A stretch of 64,000 nucleotides of DNA from Golubevia sp. BC0850 (Eukaryota > Basidiomycota > Exobasidiomycetes > Golubeviales > Golubeviaceae), in contig JAAVVG010000003.1 of the NCBI GenBank assembly GCA_012976225.1, positions 434,001-498,000 on the forward strand, given 5' to 3'. How positions within the stretch are numbered: position 1 is the stretch's first letter; every line of letters begins with the position of its first letter. Below, piece after piece: positions 42,938 through 58,973 of the stretch. Under the pieces are notes generated by a model. The model was not told where the DNA came from and made no database searches. It was given only the letters and a program-made list of their open reading frames with translations. The translations under genes were made by a program, and so were the position numbers.

Positions 42938-45483
42938 TCATCTCAATCTGGCGAAAGGATTCAATACAGTACTCTCCAATCTCTTATGAACCGATGATCT
43001 GGCAGGAGTGTTCAAATCCCAGAACCTCAAAGTTTCATCTCCAGCTCCAGTAACGATAGTTTCTCCATCCGGACTCATAGCAAGATAGAGAACTCTCATA
43101 GTATGACCAGATAAAGTTGCAATCGGTTGCATCGTCGGATATTTCCAAACTTGAATTTGATTTTGAATCTTGCCACTTGAGAAACCGTGAGTAGAGATAA
43201 CTTCATTTGCTGTTTTTGACCAAAGAATGTTACAGACTTGAGAGTTAGTGTCGATCTCGTTGAGCATGGTTCCAGTGACTGTATTCCAAAATCTAATCTT
43301 CATGTCTGCAGTTCCACCACCTGAAGCTAGAATTCCTTGTTGATGAGGCGACCAACCGATAGCTTTGACAGCTGCTTGATGTTGAGTGAACTTGTGTAGA
43401 GGAACTTCTAACAGCCCATCCCAGACCATCAACTTGTTGTCGTTCCCTCCAGATGCGAGTTGATTCGTCTCCGTGTTCCATTTCAGTCCACAGACCTCTT
43501 GACGATGAGATTTCAGCTCCTTGACGTGGTGTTCTGGAACTCTGACATCTCTATGGTAGATAAGACGATCTCTAGATCCAGAAGTCAGGATGTGTTCGTT
43601 CCAAGCTAGAGCTCCAACTCTCGAGGAATGACCAGTCATAGTTCGAACCAGCTTTTGATGCTCGGTATCCCAGATTTGGACCAATCCTTTCTCGGTTCCG
43701 ACGGCTATGTGATTTCCCTAGAAGAAAGAAAGAAGACGGAATCGGTATGAGCGACGGCTTCTGAAAGAACGGCGGCCAACTCGATTCTCTCGACCTTGTT
43801 CTCTACTCACTCTTCCAGCCCAATTCAATCCAGTCACAGAATCATCAGTTTCCGCAAGATCACAGATCTTCGTCACAGCCGAAGTCTTAGCAGACCAAAG
43901 ATAGACGCACTTCCCAAGACCCACGCTCAGCATATTACTAGAAGACCAATCCACCAAATTAAGATAGAAATCGTCTTGCAGTTCAGGAGCGTCGAGAACC
44001 TTATAAGGAACCTTGTTCAAAATTCTGGTAGCTTTTCTAGGAATTGAAAGATATTCCTGACTTTGATGTTTGATAGGACTTGTATTGTAGGCTTGATTTT
44101 TTGGTGAATCGAGTCCATTTCCAACGACACCTGCGAACAAGCCACCACCAGGTCCTCCAGCTCTTCCAGTCCCACTTGAACTTCCATTTCCAACGTCGAA
44201 TTCTCCAAAAATTCCTGTTCTTTCGGAACCTCCTCCAGATCTAGAGCGAGATGGACTGTTGTGATAATTTAGAAGGTTTCGATTCTTGGAGGGAGTAGTT
44301 GGAGCTGACATGCCGCCACTGACACTTCCTCCTGAGATACTTGAATGAGAGATCCTTGAAACACTTGATCCTCCTGAAGTATGAACGTTCGGAGTGTTAG
44401 ATCCGACTCGAGCTGGCGAACCTGCTTCTCCTCCGAAGAGTTCAGAACTGAGTAGAGTCGTAAAGGAAGTGTTGGCTTCCTCTGAGAGATGGGAAGAGAA
44501 GAAAGGGGTGGGAAGGAATGAGATTGCGTGAGGACAAATTCAGCGATCACGAGAAAGCTAATTCGCGGAAGGAAGAAGGGTTGGAGGTTGAGAGAACCAA
44601 GATAGTGTAAAGTCTCACCTTTTTGAGCGTCCAGCTCTGGCTTGGTTTTACGCTTCTGTCTTCCAGGAGTCGGCGGATCTTCCATAAGCTGGTATTGAGC
44701 TGACAAGTCAGTACCATCTCGACTTGGAATGAACCTGAGAGAGAAACGCGGGAAAGTGAGGGAAAAGGGAGAAGGACAGGTGCAAATGATGAAGGGAGGA
44801 GGGGAGGGTCAGTCTGAAGTCCAGATTCAACACCCTCCTTTCACGTGTTAAAACCCAACTGTCTAATGAAACTATGGTTTACCATAAACACCGAAGGGAA
44901 TCGATTGAAGTAACTCCCACTCTATCTGAGGGATATCGGACCCTGTCTTGACCTAATCATCAAGCCTCAAAACAGAACTCACCTATCGCCTCCTACACTC
45001 TTCTTATTTCTCCCGGGAGTCCTAGGACTATCCATACTGGATCTAGAAGTTGAAGCCTCAGCATTCCCAACATTTGAATTTCTAAAAGATTCACCGCCGA
45101 CATTGCTTGAACCACTTCTAGCATTCCCAACACCATTGAAACTTCCACTTCTCCTCCTGTTCTTCAAAGGAGAGTTCCTACCATTCTTGATCGAAGAAGA
45201 AGGAGAGTTGCTGTGAGAAGAGATACCAGAATTCCTTGGAGATGAGGAATAGATGTTGTTGTTTGATCCAACACCACTGCCATTTCCATCTGTTGGGAAA
45301 CCTAGTCCTGAAGCATTTGCACTTGAAATCAACCTTTCGGTTGATGGGCCAGCTAAAGAACTGGTTGAAGAATAGGAATAAGGATCAGATCTTGGATGAG
45401 GAGATGAGGAAGAGGGAGTTAAATTGGTGGAGGTTCCAGATGATTGAGTTCTGAGTCTCCGACCGAACTCTGTGTTGTACATC
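42938..45483 (-). CDS. CDH1: APC/C activator Cdh1 (Fizzy-related)
   Basis: Cdh1 brings substrates to the anaphase-promoting complex in late mitosis and G1. Four exons. The N-terminus opens MYNTEFGRRLRTQSS and has about 160 Ser/Asn-rich residues with many proline-directed sites, likely CDK-regulated. The C-box is DRFIPSRDGTDLS. Later NYHNSPSRSR and a Gly-rich linker lead to SIPRKATRILNKVPYKVLDAPELQDDFYLNLVDWSSSNMLSVGLGKCVYLWS, diagnostic of Cdh1. Seven WD40 repeats follow (GHSSRVGALAW; HRQEVCGLKWN; NQLASGGNDNKLMVWD; AAVKAIGWSPHQQGILASGGGTADMKIRFWN; RVLYLAMSPDGETIVTGAGDETLRFWD). A short insert sits in STHGFSSGKIQNQIQVWKYP. The end is NPFARLR: the usual terminal Ile-Arg tail is Leu-Arg. Confidence 0.95.
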
Positions 45484-46733
45484 TTGAGGAAAAGAAGTTT
45501 TTGATGATATTTAAGATATTTGAACGAGGAGAAGGAGGGTTGTAGGTAGGAATGGAAGAGTAGATGAGGAAAGGGAAGAAGGTTTGAACGTGGAAGAGTG
45601 TTCGATTTCTTCCTCTTCTTTGCTTTTGAGTGCTGACTTCTTGTTAATGTTTTAGCTTTATTTGGTATATACTTGCTATTGCTGTCAGATCGAGTCCAGG
45701 TCGGTTGAAGAAAGGCTATGGGTGTTGGTTGAGTCGATTGAATGGGCAAAGCTTGAATGGCAGCACCACAAAGAGATGAGATTGAGGACCCCTTGTTTGC
45801 TGTGTCCTTTCTTCGGCGCAGCCCTCCTTCTAGAGCTGGTTCTGCTTCCTTTGCAGTTGAGTGTATGAATCAAAGAAGATAAGGGGAGATTTGAGGGAGT
45901 GGTTTGGTGTGGTTTGTGGTGGGCCAGCAGCTCTGCTCCACGCACGCAGTCCTCTTCGATTTAAATGCACCTTCAGAAACGTTATTTCAGATTTCTTCGT
46001 TCGAAGCCAAGTAAAGCCCCTGTCATATTCTCGTTGATATGAAATGAATTCGAATGTAAAATTCAACCCACATCGATCAACAAAAGTTCGAGAAATGAGG
46101 CGACGAAGTTGGGTAGACTTCGAAGTGTTGAGCTCTTGAGCGGCAATTGATAGAGAAGGAGACGCGCAATTGGGGTATGGAAGGCAGGATCTTTCAAAGC
46201 ATAGATCTGGAATTGACTGGGGTTAAAGGTGGGATGTTAGAAAAGAAAGGTAGCAGGCAGAAGAGGTGGGGGACCTTTGATGGGCAAGGAGACGGGCGTT
46301 CTCTGACCAAATTCGCTCAGTTCCCAATTGGTCTTTGAATCAAGTCGCGTCAAAAGCAGTTTTCAAATCAGATTGGTGCGAGCGGATCAGCTCAAAATCG
46401 TATATAAGTAAGCCTCTCTTTTGAGCAAGTTCAAGTTTCCCTCTTTCTCGTTTCCCTCTTACCACAACACATCAATCGTAAGTCTTTCTACCCCAACACT
46501 CCTCCCACCTCCGCATCCACTTGCACTCTCAATTAAACTTTCCATCCATCATCAATAAACTTCATTCTTTCCATTCAACTAACCATTTCCTCTTTTTCAC
46601 TTTCATTTTCATCGTCATCGTCGCTGTTTCCACTTTTGGTCGGCACGCGCCTCTTACTCTCCTCTTCCTTCTCTCCACCCACCCAAACCACACCACTCTT
46701 TTCTCCAACTCCTCTCTCTGACCAACTTTACAG
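45484..46733. promoter_or_regulatory. CDH1 / histone H3 divergent region with H3 TATA box and leader intron
   Basis: This 1.25-kb gap holds a TATATAAG at 46401..46408, about 70 nt upstream of the H3 leader intron (46478..46733), whose acceptor AG directly abuts the ATG. CGCGTCAA at 46346..46353 matches a site in the H2A promoter. A GAGACGCGCAATTGG stretch near 46158 and GAGACGGGCG near 46289 are related. The left 600 bp presumably serve CDH1; I see no gene in them. Confidence 0.6.
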
Positions 46734-47604
<871 letters not shown>

Positions 47605-48068
47605 ATCTTTGAAATCTGCCTTGCCTCCTAGTCTTTTCTTTTGTCTCTAAAACCTTTGCTTCTGTCTTGTAATACTACTTCTTCCTAATTTCTGTTGTAC
47701 CTCTCATGTTCCTCAAGGAATGATTGGCCTTTTCGTAACTAACCTCTTCATTTCGGTCAACAGCATCTATCTGTTTAACTAATGCAGTACTAACAACACC
47801 CGACTTTCCACGCGATTTCTCTTGTACTCTAAACTTTCTAACAATCGATTGAATTTTCTCTCGGTCTCTTTAAAATCATTCGTGTGTTTAGGTTTGAGCT
47901 TTGGAAGTCTTTCGACTCGGTGAATGATGGGTGCTGGGTTGCCACTTCACCTCGACGTGGTTCTGTGTCTCTTCAGAATTTCTCGCAAACTGGACTCAGT
48001 ACTGATCTCAAAATCAACCAGATTATTTGCATTGCCTAAGAAAGATGTATCAAGGTGACTGTGCTCTA
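47605..48068. other. Convergent intergenic region H3 / FMT
   Basis: About 460 bp of T-rich H3 3' sequence (TTGTAATACT near 47667) followed by unremarkable DNA up to the FMT stop codon. Nothing else was recognised. Confidence 0.4.
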
Positions 48069-50211
48069 CTACTTTGCCACCTGAAATTCGAATCTCAATC
48101 TCCCAGCTTCGTCAGCTCTATCGCTATATCCGACCATCCAATCTTGGGCATTTCTCTCCTGTTTTCCCTCAGTCTTTAGTGTATGAATCAAAAGGAAGGA
48201 GCTAGAAGGTTCTCCAGAGTCAGAGGACGATGTCGTCAAGAAATCCCCTCTCGACGCAGGGCATTTGACGGCCAAGAATTGAAGATCGTGAGAGAGAGAC
48301 GCAGTTCCATAAGGTAAAGAAGCGTCTGAGAGAGATTCCTTAATCTTGGAGATGGTTGACGGTTTTCGTTCTGATGATTTGAGAACAGAGACTTTTGGAA
48401 GAAGTACCCGAACAGAAGAGGTTGGAATTCCATTTCCGGATCTAGAGGGAACCAACGTAGTGGTGAGTGGGAACTTAATCAAAGTTGTATTGAAAGATGG
48501 AGTTGTGGAAAGTGAGGATGGTTTTCGATTATTTGATTGGAGTACGACTCGAAGTTTCTCAGACTCACCATGTAACTCATGGCTCTCGATCTAGCTTCGA
48601 CTTTACTGGCATCCCACTCTTCCCAATTCACTTCTACGTGTGACCTCTTGAGTTTCGGGGCTTTGGTGGCAGCTGAATGATCTTGTGGCTGGGCTTCCAT
48701 CTGGCGAAATGAGATGGGAGAAAAAGAGATAAGCCTTCCTTTCTTCCTAGCTCAATGAGCTCGGATGCTTTCCAGAGCTTCGAAATGAGCGAAATAGTCT
48801 GAGAGCCTTGATACCCACCGAGAATTTGGAAAAATTCCGAATGATTGACACAAGAAGCTCTGAGCCAATCTTTGCCAAAACCGGCTCCATCGACAGATAG
48901 TCTGCGTCGGGAGGCATCGACTTGAGGATCAAAGATGGTTCAGTAGAAAGAAGTTTTGAGTACCGAGTCAGCTTCGGGGAACAGATTTTCCCAAGCACGA
49001 TTGAAGAGAGACTCACAAATTCTCGTCGACCTAGAACATCGCCAACATCCCAGCCCTCACCCTCGATCCTTTGAACCGAGACTCCAGTCTCCGAGATCTG
49101 TCTTGCGATAGCCCACTGGATAGGAGCAGCACCTCTAAGTTTGGGAAGGAGGGAGGGATGCACGTTCAAGACGTGACCAGGTGGGAACTGTGAAAGAAAT
49201 GAAGGTGGGAGATAGTGTCCAAAGGAGGCCGTGACTAAGAGAGGGGTGGGAGCTGAAGGACTGTAAGACAGGTTATCTGGTTCTGTTGAGCTTGAAGGTG
49301 AGGAGTGAGGTAGAATAGAGGCAGGCGGAAGCTGAGGAATTCAAGTGAAAATGAGGAGACGTCAGTCAGTCCACGCTCTTTGGGTGTTGAGTGGCTTCTG
49401 CCCTAGAACTGACGTCCATAACTTCTTCAATATTCATAGATTTCAATCCCTCAGCTGGGACGGAGTGAGTCACCAGGCCACTTGTCTCAGCCCACTCTTT
49501 GACGGGAGCTGGGAAGGAACGAGTTGGGTAAACCATTTGGAGCCGGACAGATGGTAGATGAAGGTTAAATTAGTAACTGGAGTGTAGTTCTGTTCTGAAT
49601 TGCAACGGTTGCGGAAGGCTGGATCATTGATGGAAGGAAGGGAAGCTCACAGACTCTCATCCTTTTGGCTCCCCACTTCTGAGCGGTATCACGCGGCGTC
49701 AAGACCTGTATTGAGTTGAAAAGATCTAGAAGTTCGAAAGTCGTGTTCAGTCATAGATCCGTAAAGAGGGGGTGCATCAGTGGTAGAGAGAGCGAAAAAG
49801 AAGAGATCAGCACAGCTTGTGTCTTGAAAAGGTAAGAGACAACCTTCGCTACTGACCTTTTTCATTTTCTAGCCGCTTCAGAATAGGCAAAGCGAAGTTA
49901 TCAGTTCCACAGAACAGGAGATCGTACTTCTGCCGAATCGTATCTTGGTCGCTCTTTCTTCCATCAGCGAAAGCTTTTGAACTTGAACAGAAATTGCGCC
50001 TCCTCTTCTCGGCCCATGAACTGGTTCTTCGCCTTGAAATGAGACTTGTGATACGAGCACTTCCCACAGAGAAGGACCTCGTAGAGAGCTGCATCGAGAG
50101 CTTTGGGATTTTGGTTAGAGTGGTTCGAAACTTCCAAGATCCTTTGAACTTTTTCTCCCGTTTTACACGCCATTTCCAGAACCCCTGGAATAAGGCTGAT
50201 TTGAAGGTCAA
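48069..50211 (-). CDS. FMT1: Methionyl-tRNA formyltransferase, mitochondrial
   Basis: It formylates initiator Met-tRNA for mitochondrial translation using 10-formyl-tetrahydrofolate. The N-terminus is basic and Ser-rich (MQLSTRSFSVGSARITSLISRRR from 50094; the longer frame opens at 50211), a good mitochondrial presequence. The catalytic domain reads YDLLFCGTDNFALPILKRLENEK, DLFNSIQVLTPRDTAQKWG, SPVKEWAETSGLVTHSVP, then LLVTASFGHYLPPSFLSQF, VLNVHPSLLPKLRGAAPIQWAI with the key Asn-His (NVHPSLLP), and GVSVQRIEGEGWDVGDVLGRREF with the catalytic Asp region. The C-terminal domain contains HVEVNWEEWDASKVEARSRAMSY and ends FEFQVAK. About nine exons. A predicted exon joint at 49515 (SPVKEW) is supported by family spacing. 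Confidence 0.88.
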
Positions 50212-50517
50212 CTCATCCAGACTCTTTCTCCTTTATCTCTCTCGTCCAGAAAGCGAACCTCTTCTCTTGAGAGCTTGAGGTCTGTGCTTGCAGCGAAGAG
50301 TGGAGCTGATGTTCAGGACATGTCTGAGATTAAGTCGAGAGGTTTGATAGGAGAAAGTAGGACAACATAAGAGAGAAAGAGAGACCAGACTGAGAGAAAA
50401 GAGAAGGAGAGAAACACAAAAGAGACAAGAGGAAATACAATTTTATCTTATTTTTTAATTGGAATCATGACTGAAAAACAACTTTATATATTTGATGTAA
50501 AAAGGGAGGAACTGAAT
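50212..50517. other. Intergenic region between FMT start and UBC4 end
   Basis: About 306 bp, with both genes on the minus strand. The right half is A-rich on the plus strand, fitting the UBC4 3' untranslated region. No other feature was recognised. Confidence 0.35.
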
Positions 50518-52275
<1,758 letters not shown>

Positions 52276-52662
52276 TTCCTAATTGCAGGGATAGTTTAAA
52301 AGAAACGGAAGAGATAAATGAAAAGAGAATTGGGAATGAAGAAGCGATTTGAAAGAAGAGGGTTTTGGGTGGTAGACAGCGAAGAGATTAGCAAAAATTC
52401 AACCCAAAGCCTCTCTTGAATCGACAGTCAAAGAATCTTGATGGTAGATGATTCATTTGAAATGAAAACCAGTATTTCAAACACAGTTGAACTTGAAATG
52501 GAAGTTTATTGGGTAACTCAACCCAGTCTCTTTGGTTTGTCTACCCTTTGTGGCTGTCCCTCTCTCTCTCTCTGTCTTCCCGTCCGTTCCCTCCTCTCGC
52601 TAGACTTGGAGCAGACGAGGTTGCTATTAGAATAATTGAATAGTTGATCTTGATAATTCTGA
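52276..52662. other. Divergent intergenic region UBC4 / OYE
   Basis: About 390 bp separate the UBC4 start from the first in-frame Met of the OYE gene; if OYE starts at 52783 or 52789 the gap is about 510 bp. The stretch near 52550 is pyrimidine-rich with a CT-dinucleotide run. No TATA box is clear. Confidence 0.35.
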
Positions 52663-54849
<2,187 letters not shown>

Positions 54850-55169
54850 GCCTGAGAGAGACACCCTCCACTCTCTCTCTTTCTTCCTGTTAGTGTACAT
54901 ACCGAGATGGATATAGCTACATCGAGGTTGCTCCTAATCATTTATACTTTAGCCAACTCTTTTGTCATTTTGGTTGCCGATCTGTCATGAGGAGTTGTAC
55001 GTTTTCGCGAGAGGCGATTCAAATAACTTGAGGCTTGAGGCTCTTCCCCATTCTTCTTCTCTTCCTTCTCTTCCTTGATCCAATCCTTCTCAAACCTACA
55101 AAGCCCAAACCTGATTTGTCTCTCAAGACACAGACAAGAGTAGTCTTCTTGAAGGTCTAAACATCCAAG
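54850..55169. other. Intergenic region OYE / second Zn2Cys6 regulator
   Basis: About 320 bp between co-directional genes; T-rich OYE 3' sequence then CT-rich leader. No TATA box or repeat was recognised. Confidence 0.35.
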
Positions 55170-58100
55170 ATGAGAGGAATCAACGCCTGTTTAGTTTGTA
55201 GAAGTGAGTATCTACTGAACAGCGGGATGATTGGGCGGCTATAGAGGACAAATCCTTGATGTAACAGTTTGATCAATGCTACAGGAAACATGAGAGGGAT
55301 TGAAGGTGCAGAGGAGCAGCACAGCAGCGGAAGAGGTAGAGGTAGCTGCACCTCTCAAAGATGATACTCAGCTTGAGACTTAATTCTATCTCTCATAGGT
55401 TAGAGATCCCTCTCGAATCCTTGACTGACATTCATCAATCTATTCTCCCTCCTGTCAGATCGAAAGATCAAGTGCGGTAAAGAGAAACCGGACTGTAAAA
55501 ACTGTACCAAGACCTCACAAGAGTGCATCTGGTTTGAGCCCAATTCCAATCGAGCTCAATCTATCGCTTCTGGTTCCAACCGAGATCCATATTTTCAAGA
55601 TCAAGGATTCGTCGTTGGAGGCTCTTCAGCATCAGAGAGAAGGAACGGTCACGAGCGAGATCCTCATTACTCGTGAGTTGCTGTGAAGGCCCCACCTCCC
55701 CCATCGTTTTACACATAGTATCTAGTTTTGATTCTTTTTACTGATATTGTCCATTCACTTGTTCATCGATTCTTTCCTGCCTCTCTTCCCACAGAAACTC
55801 TCCTTGGATATCGGACAACAGCTCAAAACCAGTTCTTTTGGATCACATTCGTCATCTCGAATCGGTTCTGAGTTCGCTCCAAGGCGAGTTGGAAAGTTCC
55901 AGGCAAAAACATTCTCAATCTTTCCCTCAGCTCAATTGGAATCCAACCTCAAATCAGTCGCAGGAGAGGCAAAGTTTCGAGGATTCCATGAAGTTTCCAT
56001 TTCAACTGGAGTCCTCTCCAAACAAGATCAAGGCACTTCTGAGCTACTTACCAGCAGAACCGGTCATCGACTTCTTACTTCACGAATACGAAGACCTGGA
56101 AAAAGCTTGCTTACAGGTTCTGACTTGGAGACTGCTTCATTCTCAGCTCTCAAACCTACGTTCAGGGACTTCTGAAGTAGACCTTTCATTTTTGGCTCTT
56201 CTCTTCTCACTTCTATCCTGCTCTATCGAGTTGTGCGATCTTCAGAAGCTAGTCGAAAGTGAGGTCGCTAGCTGTGCGGCAGATGCAGTCAATCGTAAGT
56301 TTTCCCGATCTCTTGCCCTGGCGTAGACTTCTTCTTTGACCTGCAGAGCGGATCTTTTCCGCCCTCACCTTACTCATCCTATCCATTCCCTCTCTCTCAC
56401 TTTTACCCTACTCTATTTTACCGATTTCCCGATCTCAGTCTCCGACACTTGGCTGAGACTCAGTGAGACTTGCCTTTGCATGTCAAACTTCATGGATCGA
56501 CCAACTCTGAATACGGTCACAACTTTGACGCTGCTGTTGGAGTCTCATTCTAGTAGAGGTCACATCGTTGAGATGACTTCCATTCTATCTCTAGCTATCA
56601 AGTCGTCTCAGTGGCTTGGAATGGATCGGATGGGGTCGGCAAAGGACGATCAAGCTAGATGGGCGATGTCTTCTGATCCTCCCTCCAATTCTTCTGGAGA
56701 CGAGGCAGTCTCTTCGGAGCTGTTGAAAGGGGCCTCAAAGGATATCTTTCTGGGGGCCTACAGTCGGCATAGTAGACTGGTTGACGAAATAGATCGAAGT
56801 CATTTGAAGAGAGAATCCGCTAGAAAGCTATGGTTCCGTATAGTTGCCTTCGACTACTTCATTGCCTCAGAAAGTGGAATGGCCTATCAAGTCATTAGAG
56901 GCTTGACTGCTTTACCTCAAAATCTTGATGAAGAAGACCTTCAAGATTTAACAGATGAAACTGGAACCACGACCTTGCCTCCTGAGAAACCAACCTCGGT
57001 TGCTACTCAGAATTGTGGATACAAGGTTCTACAAGCCATGCAGCAGGGATGCAAGAAGGCATCCGAAGGTAAGTGCCTCTGTCAAAGAAAGCAAAAGAAG
57101 TTCAATTGATAGTTGAATCTTCATCTTCAGCTTCAATCAAAGACAATCCATATTTAACACCTTAGTTCTTGGATCTAGACTCATCAAGCAAGGAACTTCC
57201 ATTAGATTCTTACTATCCATCTACTTTATCCGACCACTGCATCTGGCAATACCTCTTGTCGCTTGCTTCGATGTCTGAACTCATTACTCATCTCGCTCTC
57301 TTCTGGTCCTCTCTTTCTTAGTGAAAGCCATGTCTGGAGATAGCCACTCGACGATGATTCAGTTGGATCAAATCTTCCGTTCCATCTTCGAGGTGGGTCT
57401 CGCAGAGGGTGGCTTCGACAAGACTCGAAGAAAAAGTGCCGAGAGTTGGATTTGTTGTTGGTCTGACTTTGCCTCTGTCCTCACTCCCACAGCAAATTCC
57501 GGTGTTTCTCAGACTAGATGGGGTTTCGGAAAAGCTTCCTGAGGTCGTTGCTCAGCACGAAGCAAGGCCAGGTTTGTCTCTAAGGCGCTTGCTTCTCTAC
57601 CAAGATCTCTACGAACGTCTCATGAATGTACACATGCCGTACCTCAGTCTTGGTCATCACGATCCAGCTTTCAGAACATCTACTGAGACTTGCGTTGAAT
57701 CGGCAAAAATGATTTTGGTGAGTTGAGATGGAAGGAAGAGCTTCTTTTCTCTGATCTCTAATTTCAAAGCTTTTCCTCCCACTCTTTCTCAGCACATTCG
57801 GAAAGAGTTGTATAGGACGGCAGATGGAGTAGGCGCTGCTCGTTATTGGTTGATGAAACTTTCTGTCTTCAACGCTCTCGTCGTGCTTTGCTTGCATTTG
57901 ATTGAGCTCGCTAGAGCGGGAAAGCCTCTCGCTGGAGAATCCTCTGAGCTGAGAGAGAAGATTGTAGATGGAATAGAGTATCTTCAAGTCAGAACGGTGA
58001 GGAAGAAGCGGGCGACGCTACTCTACTCTTCCGCGGCTAGTGGCATCACATCACCAAATCGACTGACCATTTGACTGAATTTCCTCCATTTCTTTAAAAC

Positions 58101-58357
58101 AGATTCGAGAGAGCGCTGGTCCCCAACGGGATGCCGGAACGCAAATAATCGATGGCCTCTTGAGAGCTGAAGCTGGAAGGAGGCAACCTGCAGGGGCTGT
58201 TTCAGGGGCTGGCTCCGATCCTTTCTTCAACATGGTCGCTCCCAACGATCCTCTGAACCAATACATCCAAGCTCTAATGGATCCCGAGAGAGTCTCCAAC
58301 GTCGCTGCTCCCGATAATTTCTTCGGTCTTCTTGACCAACTTCTCGACCGCACATAA
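55170..58357 (+). CDS. Zn2Cys6 fungal transcription factor
   Basis: Exon 1 (55170..55203) codes MRGINACLVCR and a 256-nt intron splits the zinc cluster; exon 2 continues NRKIKCGKEKPDCKNCTKTSQEC, giving C-x2-C-x6-C-x6-C-x2-C-x6-C. After a short linker comes a coiled coil (LLDHIRHLESVLSSLQGELESSRQ), then a fungal-specific regulator middle domain: IKALLSYLPAEPVIDFLLHEYEDLEKACL, LSFLALLFSLLSCSIELCD, DTWLRLSETCLCMSNFMDRPTLNTVTTLTLLLESHSSRG and SESGMAYQVIRGLTALPQNLDEEDL. The last segments are RRLLLYQDLYERLMNVHMPYLSLGHHDP and DNFFGLLDQLLDRT. About eight exons. The architecture differs from the regulator at 12-15 kb in coiled-coil register and tail. Its position between the OYE and P450 genes makes these two its first candidate targets. 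Confidence 0.87.
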
Positions 58358-58973
58358 TTCTATTTTCAGTTTGCAACTTTCACATTCGTCTCTTCGACTC
58401 TGTACTTTACTTCGCAATGTCACCCTTTCCATTCAATCAAGAACTTCAACAAATAATACCTCGTTTCTGCGTGGAAAGAAATCTCTTCTGCTTCTTACTC
58501 CTTCCTCGGTTGACTCCTGTCACTTTTGATCCTACTGTATTTCCACAATTCAAATTCCTTGAGTCAATTCGATTTCGGTATTCAGCATCGTTAGCGTCTT
58601 ATCAAACTATGCCGAAAAGGGAAGGGACGTCGAAATTTTGAATCTCTTGCTTGCTTTCCCTTCGAGTCGACGCAAGACAAAAAAATCGGTGTCAAATCGG
58701 TTTCTTTTGAGATTCGGCTTGATTTACTATTTTGAGATCCAAATTGAGAAAGGTACAAAAATAAATAAAAGAAGAGGTGGAGAAGGAGTACCACGAGAAG
58801 TTGGGATATGAACAAGAATGGGTAACATCAACACGAAGGGTCATTTCGAAAAGAAGAGGAGGAGATCGATCAGGACCGAAGAACGAAAGGACAACAGCTG
58901 GTGGCCAAGACCTGGTTGGAAGCGGAGACGTTGGATTCGGAGGAAAGACTGCAGCTAAACTCGTTTCTTCTTC
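58358..58973. other. Convergent intergenic region regulator / P450
   Basis: About 620 bp lie between stop codons. The AAATAAATAAAAGAAG stretch near 58760 is A-rich. An open frame at 58777..59004 (+) overlaps the P450 3' end and has no family signature. Nothing else was seen. Confidence 0.35.
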
